This document shows positions 1-6,220 of a stretch of 6,758 nucleotides of DNA, piece by piece. A program made the position numbers and the translations under genes. Source of the DNA: Planctomycetota bacterium (GTDB taxonomy: Bacteria > Planctomycetota > Planctomycetia > Planctomycetales > Planctomycetaceae); the NCBI GenBank assembly GCA_023429275.1, contig JAEYWB010000409.1, positions 1 to 6,758 of the forward strand, written 5' to 3'. The notes below the pieces were generated by a model. It was given only the letters and a program-made list of their open reading frames with translations, did no database searches and was not told the DNA's origin. Within the stretch, counting starts at the first letter, position 1, and each line of letters starts with the position of its first letter.

Positions 1-1341
1 CGGGAGTACCGCGTCCTCGTCGTCCGCCAGGAGGCCCAGAGCAGCCTGACCGCGACGTCGGGAGGGATGATCAACGTCGGCAGCGACCGGCGCGGCGTCG
101 CACGGGAAGTCCGCCTGCGGGCCTACGAAAACGATGTCATGCACGCGCTGTCGCGGGCGGACATCGCCTCCGGCCTGCCGGGGCTCAATGCCGAGAACAC
201 GCTCTACATCATCCGGAACCGCCGCAACGGCGGCAGCCGCTCCTGTCCGCCGGGGACATGGGATGCCGCGGCTCCCGCCGGCTTCATGCAGATTCCCGCA
301 GGCGACCTCGGCGGCCACTCGCTGATCAACGCTTCGCACCAGACGGCCGACCTTCGCCCGCACATCCAGTTGACCGGGCACCAGCCTCAGGTCTCCCTTC
401 CCGGCGGATCCCCATTGCCGCAGGGCTACTCGCCGACAATGCCCCCGTCGGGACAGCAGCCGGGGGCGATGTCGCCTGCGATGGCACCACCTGCAGCGGG
501 TTTCCCCGCCGGTTTTGGCCATCAACCTCAGTCGATCGGACAGTTTGGTCCGCCCGGGACCCCGCAGGTCCCGTCAGCACCAATGGCCCCATCGAATCCG
601 TACCCGGTGGAGACGCTCGGACCATCCATGCCGATCCCACCGGGCCACATGCCTCTGCTGCCGGGCGCGGGCTTCGTGCCGGAAGGGGCCGCAGCGCACG
701 ATCCACGATGGGATGCAGGCGCGGCATTGCCCGCCCCTCCGTCAGAGGGGGTGCCGATCGATGCCTGGTCTTCCGATCTCTCGAGCCTCGACCTGACGAT
801 CGACAACCCCGACATCGTCAAGATCCCGATCCGCATCAACCCCGGTGAGAACCCGAACCTGACGGAAGAGGACATCACCCTCTACGACGGCGACATCATC
901 TTCATCGAATCCCGCGAGACCGAGGTCTTCTACACCGGCGGCCTTCTCGGCGGCGGTCAGTACACGCTTCCGCGGGACTACGACCTGCGGGTTCTCGAAG
1001 CGATCGCGGTCGCACAGGGGAGCCGAAACAGTAGCCAGGGAAGCGCCTCGATGTCGTCGAGCGGCGGTCCTTCGGCCCTCAACCAGGACGTGATCGTCAG
1101 CGCGAGCCGCCTGGTAATTCTCCGAAAGCTCCCCAACGGCAATCAGGTGCCGATCGAAGTCGACCTGTACCGCGCAATGAAGTACCCGCACGAGAACGTC
1201 ATCGTCCAGTCCGGCGACTACCTGCTGCTGCAGTACAAGTGCGGCGAGGCGGTCGCGGCGTTCGTCCAGCGCAACCTGCTGGAAGGAGCGTTGATCGGCA
1301 TCGCGGCCAGTACCTTTACCCAGGGGGGAGGGAGCCAGTAG
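1..1341 (+). CDS. Polysaccharide export protein with SLBB domains (5'-truncated)
   Basis: The frame is open from base 1 (first codon CGG), so the gene begins outside the window; 446 residues plus the TAG stop are visible. The ATG at 67 is internal. The family (Wza-like, Poly_export/SLBB) forms the outer-membrane or periplasmic channel for exopolysaccharide. The segment with AYENDVMHAL (residues 41-50) and TLYIIRN (67-73) looks like the first strand-rich part of an SLBB unit. Its second part, KIPIRINPGENP followed by LYDGDIIFIES and TGGLLGGGQYTLP, lies at about 274-324. Between them is a Pro/Gly/Gln/Met-rich low-complexity insertion, densest at about 127-252. A second SLBB unit follows (about 325-413, LRVLEAIAVAQG to GDYLLLQY), itself holding a short Ser/Gly loop. 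The last about 25 residues could form a helix, as in the Wza C-terminus (inference). No partner genes (Wzc, glycosyltransferases) are visible. The family call is firm; the transported polymer is unknown. Confidence 0.85.
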   Translation, partial: REYRVLVVRQEAQSSLTATSGGMINVGSDRRGVAREVRLRAYENDVMHALSRADIASGLPGLNAENTLYIIRNRRNGGSRSCPPGTWDAAAPAGFMQIPAGDLGGHSLINASHQTADLRPHIQLTGHQPQVSLPGGSPLPQGYSPTMPPSGQQPGAMSPAMAPPAAGFPAGFGHQPQSIGQFGPPGTPQVPSAPMAPSNPYPVETLGPSMPIPPGHMPLLPGAGFVPEGAAAHDPRWDAGAALPAPPSEGVPIDAWSSDLSSLDLTIDNPDIVKIPIRINPGENPNLTEEDITLYDGDIIFIESRETEVFYTGGLLGGGQYTLPRDYDLRVLEAIAVAQGSRNSSQGSASMSSSGGPSALNQDVIVSASRLVILRKLPNGNQVPIEVDLYRAMKYPHENVIVQSGDYLLLQYKCGEAVAAFVQRNLLEGALIGIAASTFTQGGGSQ

Positions 1342-1349
1342 AGGGAGTC

Positions 1350-1377
1350 GCCCTGCCGTTCTGCAGGGCTTCCTTCC
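1350..1377 (+). terminator. Possible intrinsic terminator of the export gene
   Basis: A perfect 7-bp GC-rich stem (1350-1356 GCCCTGC with 1363-1369 GCAGGGC) and a 6-nt loop start 8 bases after the TAG stop. The stem is followed by a pyrimidine run TTCCTTCC rather than a pure T tract. It sits in the 48-bp gap between two convergent genes. Read from the minus strand there is no T-rich tail, so it would serve mainly the plus-strand gene. Termination efficiency is uncertain. Confidence 0.5.
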
Positions 1378-1389
1378 TGGTGCTCTCGC

Positions 1390-2631
1390 TCACTTCGGCC
1401 GCCGCTGAAGAAGGATGTTGACCCCTTTCTTGTTCGACTGGGCGATATCAAGCAGCCCGTCGCCGTCGATGTCGGCGGTCATGAACTGCGTGCCGATGCC
1501 GGTGTCCCGTCCCGCGACGATCTCGTGGGGGATGAACTTCGGCCCGTCCGCCTTCCGCTCGATCTCGTACCAGTACATGACGACCGGATCGTTCGCCCCC
1601 GGGTCGCCGCCGTTGTGGGCGTAGTACCGCTTGCCTGTCACGAGATCCTGCTTCCCGTCTCCGTTGACGTCGACGAACAGCAGCGCATGAGTCTGCGAGA
1701 ACAGTTCGTTGACCGTGTGGCCGGTCATCCCCGGCTTCCCCTGCTTCTCACCGTTCTCGAACCACCACAGCCCGAACTGGTGAGCTGAGCTCATGATCAG
1801 GTCGCGGTCTCCGTCGAGGTCGAGATCCTCGGCATGGATGTCCGCCCCGGTCAGCGGTCCGCCGTCAGCCTTCACCGCCAGCCGGTGCTCGCGGAACGTC
1901 CAGGGCTTCGCTTCCAGCGCGGCGGGCTGTTCCCACCAGCCGTGCGGAATGACGACGTCCTTCCGCCCGTCGCCGTTCAGGTCCGTGACGCCGATGCCGT
2001 GGTAGTACTTGAACGTCCCGTTCTTGGCCGGATCGCCGGGAAGGCTGATCGGGGTGAATGACCATTTCCGGTAGACCGCGTCCCCCTTGGGGATCTCGAG
2101 GTAGCCCATCTGCTGCTCGGGCTGCGAACCGAGGACGAATTCCGGCTGTCCATCTCCCGTCAGGTCGGCGAACTGCGGCGATTCGTTACAGATGCTGTGC
2201 CAGATGAGGTGCTGCTTCCAGTGCCCAGGCCCCTCCCCCGCAGCCCCCTTGGGATTCTCGTACCAGTGGAACGGCTCGCCCGGGAACCCGACGATCACGA
2301 CATCGAGCCATCCATCGCCGTTGATGTCATGCGTCCAGTTGCAGAAGCTGTTGCTGTAGCCCTGTCCCGCCCAGTAATCGCCGGGGGGGCGGATCTCGTG
2401 CTTCGTCCAGGTGGGGGCTTCGTACCAGTAGTCGCCGGCGACGATGTCCTGCTTGCCATCCTTGTTGAGGTCTCCGACGGCGACCCCCTCGGAGCGGAAC
2501 CGGGCGTCGAGCTGAACCCGCTCCCATTGAACGGGTGTCTCGGCGGCGGCAGACCCCGCGGCGCCGCAACTGATCAGGGTGAGTCCGAGCAAAGTTCCGC
2601 GGAGGAAGGGCAACGGCGAGGGCAGCAACAT
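1390..2631 (-). CDS. Exported FG-GAP/VCBS seven-bladed beta-propeller protein
   Basis: This is a 413-residue protein starting at the ATG at 2631. The frame stays open upstream to a GTG at 2775, but that codon lies inside the tRNA-Leu gene. Only the ATG at 2631 gives a proper signal sequence: hydrophobic residues 7-22, then either a lipobox-like LISC (Cys22) or a signal peptidase I site after AAA (residues 28-30). Seven calcium loops of the type DxNxDGxxD occur at residues 54-62, 102-110, 156-164, 217-225, 269-277, 321-329 and 387-395. Each is followed by a hydrophobic strand, and most by a W[YW]E-like turn (YWYEAP, HWYENP, WWEQPA, WWFENG, YWYEIE). That spacing fits one complete seven-bladed propeller of the integrin-alpha/VCBS kind. 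No catalytic domain is visible. Loop 3 deviates (Thr at position 3, Glu at position 9). Such proteins are abundant in planctomycetes and mostly uncharacterised; a surface binding or structural role is inferred. It is divergent from the tRNA gene and probably monocistronic. Confidence 0.85.
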   Translation of the reverse strand: MLLPSPLPFLRGTLLGLTLISCGAAGSAAAETPVQWERVQLDARFRSEGVAVGDLNKDGKQDIVAGDYWYEAPTWTKHEIRPPGDYWAGQGYSNSFCNWTHDINGDGWLDVVIVGFPGEPFHWYENPKGAAGEGPGHWKQHLIWHSICNESPQFADLTGDGQPEFVLGSQPEQQMGYLEIPKGDAVYRKWSFTPISLPGDPAKNGTFKYYHGIGVTDLNGDGRKDVVIPHGWWEQPAALEAKPWTFREHRLAVKADGGPLTGADIHAEDLDLDGDRDLIMSSAHQFGLWWFENGEKQGKPGMTGHTVNELFSQTHALLFVDVNGDGKQDLVTGKRYYAHNGGDPGANDPVVMYWYEIERKADGPKFIPHEIVAGRDTGIGTQFMTADIDGDGLLDIAQSNKKGVNILLQRRPK

Positions 2632-2642
2632 GGGCGTCAGGT

Positions 2643-2647
2643 CTCCC
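2643..2647 (-). promoter_or_regulatory. Ribosome binding site of the FG-GAP gene
   Basis: On the minus strand GGGAG lies 11 nt before the ATG at 2631. The spacing is at the long end of the usual range. Together with the signal peptide, it supports the start at 2631 over the GTG at 2775 inside the tRNA. Confidence 0.45.
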
Positions 2648-2720
2648 GGGAGCGCATCGGCGATCAGAAGATGAATCAAGACCAAGTGATACACCGGGGA
2701 GAAGGGCCGGCACAAGTCGC

Positions 2721-2748
2721 TTGAAAAACCGCTTCGCGGCAGTAGGAT
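2721..2748 (+). promoter_or_regulatory. Candidate sigma-70 promoter of tRNA-Leu
   Basis: TTGAAA (2721-2726; 5 of 6 matches to TTGACA) and TAGGAT (2743-2748; 4 of 6 matches to TATAAT) are separated by 16 nt. Transcription would start near 2755, leaving a short 5' leader of about 15 nt before the mature tRNA end at 2770. The position and match are reasonable for a stable-RNA promoter. The spacer contains a small CCGC-TTC-GCGG palindrome. Confidence 0.5.
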
Positions 2749-2769
2749 TCGACGTTCCTCCCGAGCACA

Positions 2770-2852
2770 GCCCACGTGGCGGAATTGGCAGACGCGCTAG
2801 CTTCAGGAGCTAGTGTCCAAAAGACGTACAGGTTCAAGTCCTGTCGTGGGCA
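2770..2852 (+). tRNA. tRNA-Leu (anticodon CAG)
   Basis: This 83-nt class II tRNA folds completely. The acceptor stem is GCCCACG (2770-2776) with CGTGGGC (2845-2851), and the discriminator is A at 2852. The D arm lies at about 2779-2795. The anticodon stem CTAGC/GCTAG (2797-2801, 2809-2813) closes the loop TTCAGGA, giving anticodon CAG at 2804-2806. The long variable arm (2814-2827, GTC/GAC stem) is typical of leucine tRNAs. The T arm is ACAGG-TTCAAGT-CCTGT (2828-2844). CCA is not encoded (TTC follows), so it must be added enzymatically. It reads CUG codons, which look abundant in the neighbouring GC-rich genes. It lies divergently from the FG-GAP gene and has its own promoter and terminator. 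Confidence 0.97.
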
Positions 2853-2866
2853 TTCGATGAACACCG

Positions 2867-2906
2867 GGGACTCACGGCGAATCCGCTGTGAGTCCCTGTT
2901 TCTTTT
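2867..2906 (+). terminator. Strong intrinsic terminator after tRNA-Leu
   Basis: A perfect 9-bp stem (GGGACTCAC 2867-2875 with GTGAGTCCC 2888-2896) extends inwards by three more pairs, one of them G-T, around a 6-nt loop (2879-2884). It is followed directly by the T-rich tract TGTTTCTTTT (2897-2906). It begins 14 nt after the tRNA 3' end. This is a textbook Rho-independent terminator and should separate the tRNA from the downstream TPR gene. Confidence 0.85.
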
Positions 2907-3021
2907 GAAGGGCGATTGTGCCGCGCCCCTGCGTCTTCGATTTCTGATCAATTGCCCGGGCTTCACTGGAACCGGGCGGGACTTTCAGAGCGCACCGGTC
3001 GCCGTCCCGGACGGGAACGAG

Positions 3022-3051
3022 TTGGCGATTCCCAAGGCGCGGCGGTAGAGT
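3022..3051 (+). promoter_or_regulatory. Weak candidate promoter of the TPR gene
   Basis: TTGGCG (3022-3027) and TAGAGT (3046-3051) are spaced by 18 nt, each matching the sigma-70 consensus at 4 of 6 positions. The predicted start near 3058 gives a leader of about 45 nt. The strong terminator just upstream means the gene needs its own promoter in 2907-3101, and this is the best candidate I see. It could be a chance match. Confidence 0.3.
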
Positions 3052-3092
3052 TTTCGGAAGGGCATCCATTCCGGTCGAGCGTATCTCCTGGC

Positions 3093-3097
3093 AAGGA
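3093..3097 (+). promoter_or_regulatory. Ribosome binding site of the TPR gene
   Basis: AAGGA lies 4 nt before the ATG at 3102. The spacing is short but usable. It favours 3102 over the in-frame ATG at 3117, which has no purine-rich motif at normal distance, and over upstream codons such as the ATG at 2916. Confidence 0.45.
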
Positions 3098-3101
3098 CTT
3101 C

Positions 3102-4265
3102 ATGGCGAGCTGGTCGATGCGTCAGCGACTTTTTGTGGGCATCGCATCCCTCGCGCTTCTGGGAACCGGCTACGCACTTGGCTCGGCGGCCCGTGTGAGG
3201 AATCTGCGGGAGCAGGCTCAGGCGGCGACCACCCGGGAAGACTGGAATGAGCTCGATGCCGTCAGCCGGCAATGGACCGACGCGGTCCCGGACGAGGCCG
3301 CGGCGTGGATCGCACGTGCCGAAGCGAGGCGACGCCTGGGTGACTTTCGCGGTACGGCGGAGGCCCTTGGGCACATCCCCCGTGAGTCGCCGGACTTTGT
3401 CCAGTACGCGCTCGCCCGCGCGGACCTGCTTCTCTCCGAGGTCCACGACGTTCCCGCTGCCGAGCAGGTCTGGAAAGAGGTGCTCAGCGTCGATCGCCTG
3501 TCCGCGCAGGCGTGGCAGCGGCTGATCTACCTTTATGCGATGACGTTGCGGCAGACGGAGATGATGAACACGATCCGGCAGGCCGCACTCCTGCAGCGTG
3601 AGCCCGCCGAAGCCTACGTCTACGCCATGACCTGCGGAGACGTGCAGTTCTCGGATGGCGCCGTCCGGATGCTGGAATGGACACAGGAAACCCCAGGGGT
3701 CGAGTTCCTCGAAGCGGCCCTGGCGGTTTATGTCGCCATGGCGCGGCCGCGCACCTCATCGACGTTCTTCCCGGACCCGGAACTCCTTCCGAGCGGCCGC
3801 GCGCGACTGAACCGATGCCATAAGGAGTTCCCGCACAATACTGAGATCCTGGCCTGCCTTCTGGAGTTCGCGATGGCCGAGGGGGACAAGGACGAAGTCC
3901 GCCGCCTTCTCAAGGACGCCCGCAACGTCGACGCCGACCCGCGGTTCTGGCGTTTCCGCGGCTGGTTGCTGGAGCTCGATCGAAAGAGCCAGGAAGCCGA
4001 ACGCCATTACCGCAAAGCGCTCGCAATCCACCCGCTGGACTGGAAAAGCCGGCAGCAGCTCGGAGGAGTGCTGCGTCTCCTCGGCCGCCGGGAGGATGCG
4101 AGCCGTGAGTCGGCGCTGGCGCTCCAGGGGAAACAGCTGGCCCGGGATGTTGCGGCGCTTCAGACCGCCGCCGATGCGGATGAGCGGCTCATGCAGCGGG
4201 TCCTCGCCCACATGACCGCGTGTGGAGACGTCGGTCTCGCGACCGCGCTTCGAGGACGTCTCTGA
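3102..4265 (+). CDS. Membrane-anchored tetratricopeptide repeat (TPR) protein
   Basis: This protein has 387 residues. The start at 3102 puts a short basic segment before a single hydrophobic helix (residues 10-28, FVGIASLALLGTGYALGSA) with no obvious cleavage site, so it is probably anchored in the cytoplasmic membrane with its body outside the cytoplasm. The rest is helical. Recognisable TPR-like units lie at about 68-98 (AWIARAEARRRLGDFRGTAEAL), 102-134 (YALARADLLL... AEQVWKEVL), 281-314 (FWRFRGWLLELDRKSQEAERHYRKALAIHP) and 315-348. The middle (about 140-280) is probably degenerate repeats. No enzymatic motif is visible, so a scaffold or docking role is inferred. It converges on the multihaem cytochrome gene, whose product also has an N-terminal anchor and a C-terminal TPR domain. 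A functional link is plausible but unproven. The first 62 codons of the longer open frame (from 2916) cover intergenic sequence and are not included. The start at 3117 remains possible. Confidence 0.8.
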   Translation: MASWSMRQRLFVGIASLALLGTGYALGSAARVRNLREQAQAATTREDWNELDAVSRQWTDAVPDEAAAWIARAEARRRLGDFRGTAEALGHIPRESPDFVQYALARADLLLSEVHDVPAAEQVWKEVLSVDRLSAQAWQRLIYLYAMTLRQTEMMNTIRQAALLQREPAEAYVYAMTCGDVQFSDGAVRMLEWTQETPGVEFLEAALAVYVAMARPRTSSTFFPDPELLPSGRARLNRCHKEFPHNTEILACLLEFAMAEGDKDEVRRLLKDARNVDADPRFWRFRGWLLELDRKSQEAERHYRKALAIHPLDWKSRQQLGGVLRLLGRREDASRESALALQGKQLARDVAALQTAADADERLMQRVLAHMTACGDVGLATALRGRL

Positions 4266-4279
4266 AGCGCGTCGCGACC
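4233..4279. terminator. Imperfect inverted repeat at a convergent gene junction; possible bidirectional terminator
   Basis: Three paired blocks build a stem of 16 bp: GCGCTTC 4245-4251 with GAAGCGC 4264-4270; GCGAC 4239-4243 with GTCGC 4271-4275; GGTC 4233-4236 with GACC 4276-4279. Two small bulges (C4244 and T4237-C4238) interrupt it, and the loop is 12 nt. It spans the stop codon of the TPR gene (4263-4265) and most of the 19-bp gap to the stop of the cytochrome gene. Neither side has a T tract, so a classical intrinsic terminator is doubtful. A structure blocking convergent transcription or protecting 3' ends is an inference. Confidence 0.4.
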
Positions 4280-4284
4280 GGACG

Positions 4285-6216
4285 CTAGGGACTCTCGACA
4301 GAGGCGGGCTTCAGCAGTTCGGCTCGCTTCTGAAGCGTGCGGGCCCTCTCCCTGACGCGGGTTTCGTCGCCAGCTCCCCTCTCACCATCCCGCAGATAAG
4401 CCCGGGCAAGCCACGCGGTGACCTGCCAGTCGTAGGGAAACCGCTTGAGAAGCCGCTCGGCGAGCTCGATTCCCTCCGCGGTCCGGCCGAGCATTCCGAG
4501 AGAGTGAACGAGCCGACCTCCGATGTCGGTGTCATCCGGCACGTCGACGAACAGCTCGCGCATCCGCTCGGCCGCCTCCTGATAACGCCCCTGCTTATGA
4601 AGCCAGATCGCGAACTGCCTGCGGATTTCGGCATCGCCAGGAGCGAGTCGCACCGCCGTCTCCAGATCGGTCTCGGCGTCTGGGGAGGTGCGCAGCAGTT
4701 CCTCCGTCAGGCCAAGCTGCAGGGCGAGCTGTGGATCGTCCGGAAACACGGGCCGCAGATCATCGAGTATGTGAACCGCCCGGGCGGCGAGAATCCGATC
4801 GTTGTACCGTCGTCCGTACTCCGCCATGAGCAGTCCCTGTGCACGGTCGATCTCTTCCTGGGGCAGTCGCGAGGAAACGTTGCGGAACAGGTGAAACCGC
4901 GGGTCGGGCTGACCGGCCCCGCCGGACGCCGGACGCCTCAGGATGCGGTGGTCCGTCTGAGATGTGTGGGCGACGTCGCTCACCGCCCCCGTCGGCATGT
5001 GGCACTCGACGCAGGAATCGGCCGAGGACCGGGCCTTCCGCACTTCGAGTGACTCAGAGCAACCGTCTCCTTCCTGATGACAGGTGAGACAGCGGTCGCG
5101 GAAGAAAGCGACGCGCGATGCGGGGTCGGGAACGGAATGCGGATCGTGACAGGAGGTGCAGCCGAGCCGGCCGGAGCTCTTCTGAAAACAGACGCTCGCT
5201 TCCATCTGCTCGACCTGGCTCACCGCATCGGCGGACTCCCCCGCGCCCCGCGCGTCGTGAATGAATGCAACCCAGATCTCCTCGAAGAAATCGCCAGGGC
5301 GGAAGTCCGTCTCGCGACGTCCGAAACGGACGACCCGCTCGGCCCCCGTCAGATGGCATTGGTAGCAGACCGCGTCGCGGGCACCGGCCTCCAGCCGGGC
5401 GAGATGGACGATCGGATCACCGAGCACCCTTGTCCGGGAACCGTCGGTCGAGTCCTTCGCGCCCGATTTGCCCTCGTGGTAGTCGACATGCGCACGGCCG
5501 GGACCGTGACAGCGCTCGCAGCCGATCGACGCCTCGACGCAGACCCGCTCGGTGAACTCATCCGCCCGTCCCGGCAGTTCCTCCACCTTGCCGACATGAC
5601 ACTGCAGGCAACCGGTGCCGATCTTCCGCTCAAACGGCGGGACCCGCGACTCATGCTCGTAGCCGGGCGAGAGGTCCCATCCTCCGCCGGTATACCAGGT
5701 GACGGGAGACTGAAATAACCGGCTTCCCCGGCGCGTGGCGAATGACCGCCCCCGCTGGCCCGAGCCGATCGCAAAGTGAACCGGCTCGGCAAACTCATAC
5801 AGCGGTTCGCTCCACTCCCTCGGCCTTTGGACGCTATGCCACTGCTGGCCGTCGCGCACCTCGACTCCGAACGAGTGCGGCCCGGACTCAAACCGCGCGG
5901 ACGGCGTTGTGCCAGGGACCAGTCCGTGCTCGACGCGGCTGAAGGAACGGGACATCGGGTGGAGCCTGTACCGGTCCGCAATCTCCGCGTGACACTCGGC
6001 ACATCGCTCACTCCCCAGGAAATCTGATGGCTGATCGGCGGGAGGGGACGGGCGGCGCACTGGCCGGGAAGTCAATGTCGGCAGTCCTTCTGATTCCTGC
6101 TGATGTCGGGGATCTGGCGTTGCACGGCCGTAATGGCGCCCCAGGATCCAGCCGGCGCCGGAGGCCAGCACGAAGACAACACCGACAAGAATCCACTTGG
6201 TAGGCGATCCGGCCAT
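4285..6216 (-). CDS. Membrane-anchored seven-haem cytochrome c with C-terminal TPR domain
   Basis: This 643-residue protein starts at the ATG at 6216. Residues 8-26 are a hydrophobic anchor, and about 30-66 form a Pro/Arg-rich linker. Seven CxxCH haem-binding motifs follow: CAECH 72, CLQCH 203, CERCH 233, CYQCH 284, CTSCH 353, CLTCH 376 and CVECH 402. Landmarks between them are LHPMSRSF (85-92), GSGQRGRSF (151-159), SPGYEH (183-188), HGPGRAHV (237-244) and CFQKS (343-347). From memory they match the cytochrome c554-like multihaem/TPR proteins common in Acidobacteriota and Planctomycetota. Spare histidines (86, 114, 127, 147, 188, 243, 320, 360, 417, 423) could be distal haem ligands. From about 454 the protein is all-helical, with TPR units at about 530-563 and 564-597. 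Such proteins are exported, and haem is attached outside the cytoplasm. Electron transfer is expected, but donor and acceptor are unknown, and I see no clear catalytic signature of HAO or NrfA. The gene follows a CRTAC1-like gene by 4 bp with no Shine-Dalgarno motif, so translational coupling is likely. Confidence 0.9.
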   Translation of the reverse strand: MAGSPTKWILVGVVFVLASGAGWILGRHYGRATPDPRHQQESEGLPTLTSRPVRRPSPPADQPSDFLGSERCAECHAEIADRYRLHPMSRSFSRVEHGLVPGTTPSARFESGPHSFGVEVRDGQQWHSVQRPREWSEPLYEFAEPVHFAIGSGQRGRSFATRRGSRLFQSPVTWYTGGGWDLSPGYEHESRVPPFERKIGTGCLQCHVGKVEELPGRADEFTERVCVEASIGCERCHGPGRAHVDYHEGKSGAKDSTDGSRTRVLGDPIVHLARLEAGARDAVCYQCHLTGAERVVRFGRRETDFRPGDFFEEIWVAFIHDARGAGESADAVSQVEQMEASVCFQKSSGRLGCTSCHDPHSVPDPASRVAFFRDRCLTCHQEGDGCSESLEVRKARSSADSCVECHMPTGAVSDVAHTSQTDHRILRRPASGGAGQPDPRFHLFRNVSSRLPQEEIDRAQGLLMAEYGRRYNDRILAARAVHILDDLRPVFPDDPQLALQLGLTEELLRTSPDAETDLETAVRLAPGDAEIRRQFAIWLHKQGRYQEAAERMRELFVDVPDDTDIGGRLVHSLGMLGRTAEGIELAERLLKRFPYDWQVTAWLARAYLRDGERGAGDETRVRERARTLQKRAELLKPASVESP

Positions 6217-6220
6217 CGTG

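Noticed and set aside
258..848. 196-residue plus-strand frame within the export gene
   Set aside because: It is a shifted-frame shadow with Arg/Pro-rich composition and no domain.
2689..2720. Possible minus-strand promoter for the FG-GAP gene (TTGTGC, 18-nt spacer, TATCAC)
   Set aside because: The -35 matches only 3 of 6 positions and the -10 only 4 of 6. It is too weak to call, although a promoter must lie in 2632-2769 or nearby.
2197..2724. 175-residue plus-strand frame opposite the FG-GAP gene
   Set aside because: It is antisense to the conserved propeller repeats and has no start context or domain.
2676..2966. 96-residue minus-strand frame containing RQDLNLYVFW
   Set aside because: It is the antisense translation of tRNA-Leu, another familiar false ORF.
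2954..2977. GCCCGG/CCGGGC hairpin between tRNA and TPR gene
   Set aside because: It has a 6-bp stem, a 12-nt loop and no T tract; in GC-rich DNA this is expected by chance.
2776..3048. 90-residue plus-strand frame beginning MAELADALASGASVQ
   Set aside because: It translates the tRNA-Leu gene itself; this peptide is a well-known spurious tRNA-derived ORF. The remainder runs through the terminator and intergenic DNA.
2916..3101. 62-codon N-terminal extension of the TPR gene
   Set aside because: It would place the membrane helix far inside the protein, lacks a ribosome binding site and covers the region needed for the promoter.
4222..5052. 276-residue plus-strand frame opposite the cytochrome gene
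   Set aside because: It is a shadow of the cytochrome gene caused by GC-rich codon use. It has no recognisable domain, and the opposite strand encodes clear haem and TPR motifs.
5077..5718. 213-residue plus-strand frame opposite the cytochrome gene
   Set aside because: It is a shadow: it covers five of the seven CxxCH motifs encoded on the other strand and has no domain of its own.
5349..6011. 220-residue minus-strand frame, Arg/Ser-rich
   Set aside because: It is out of frame with the cytochrome gene on the same strand, and its low-complexity Arg/Ser/Pro composition is typical of a shifted GC-rich frame. It is not evidence of a frameshift, since the cytochrome frame is intact.
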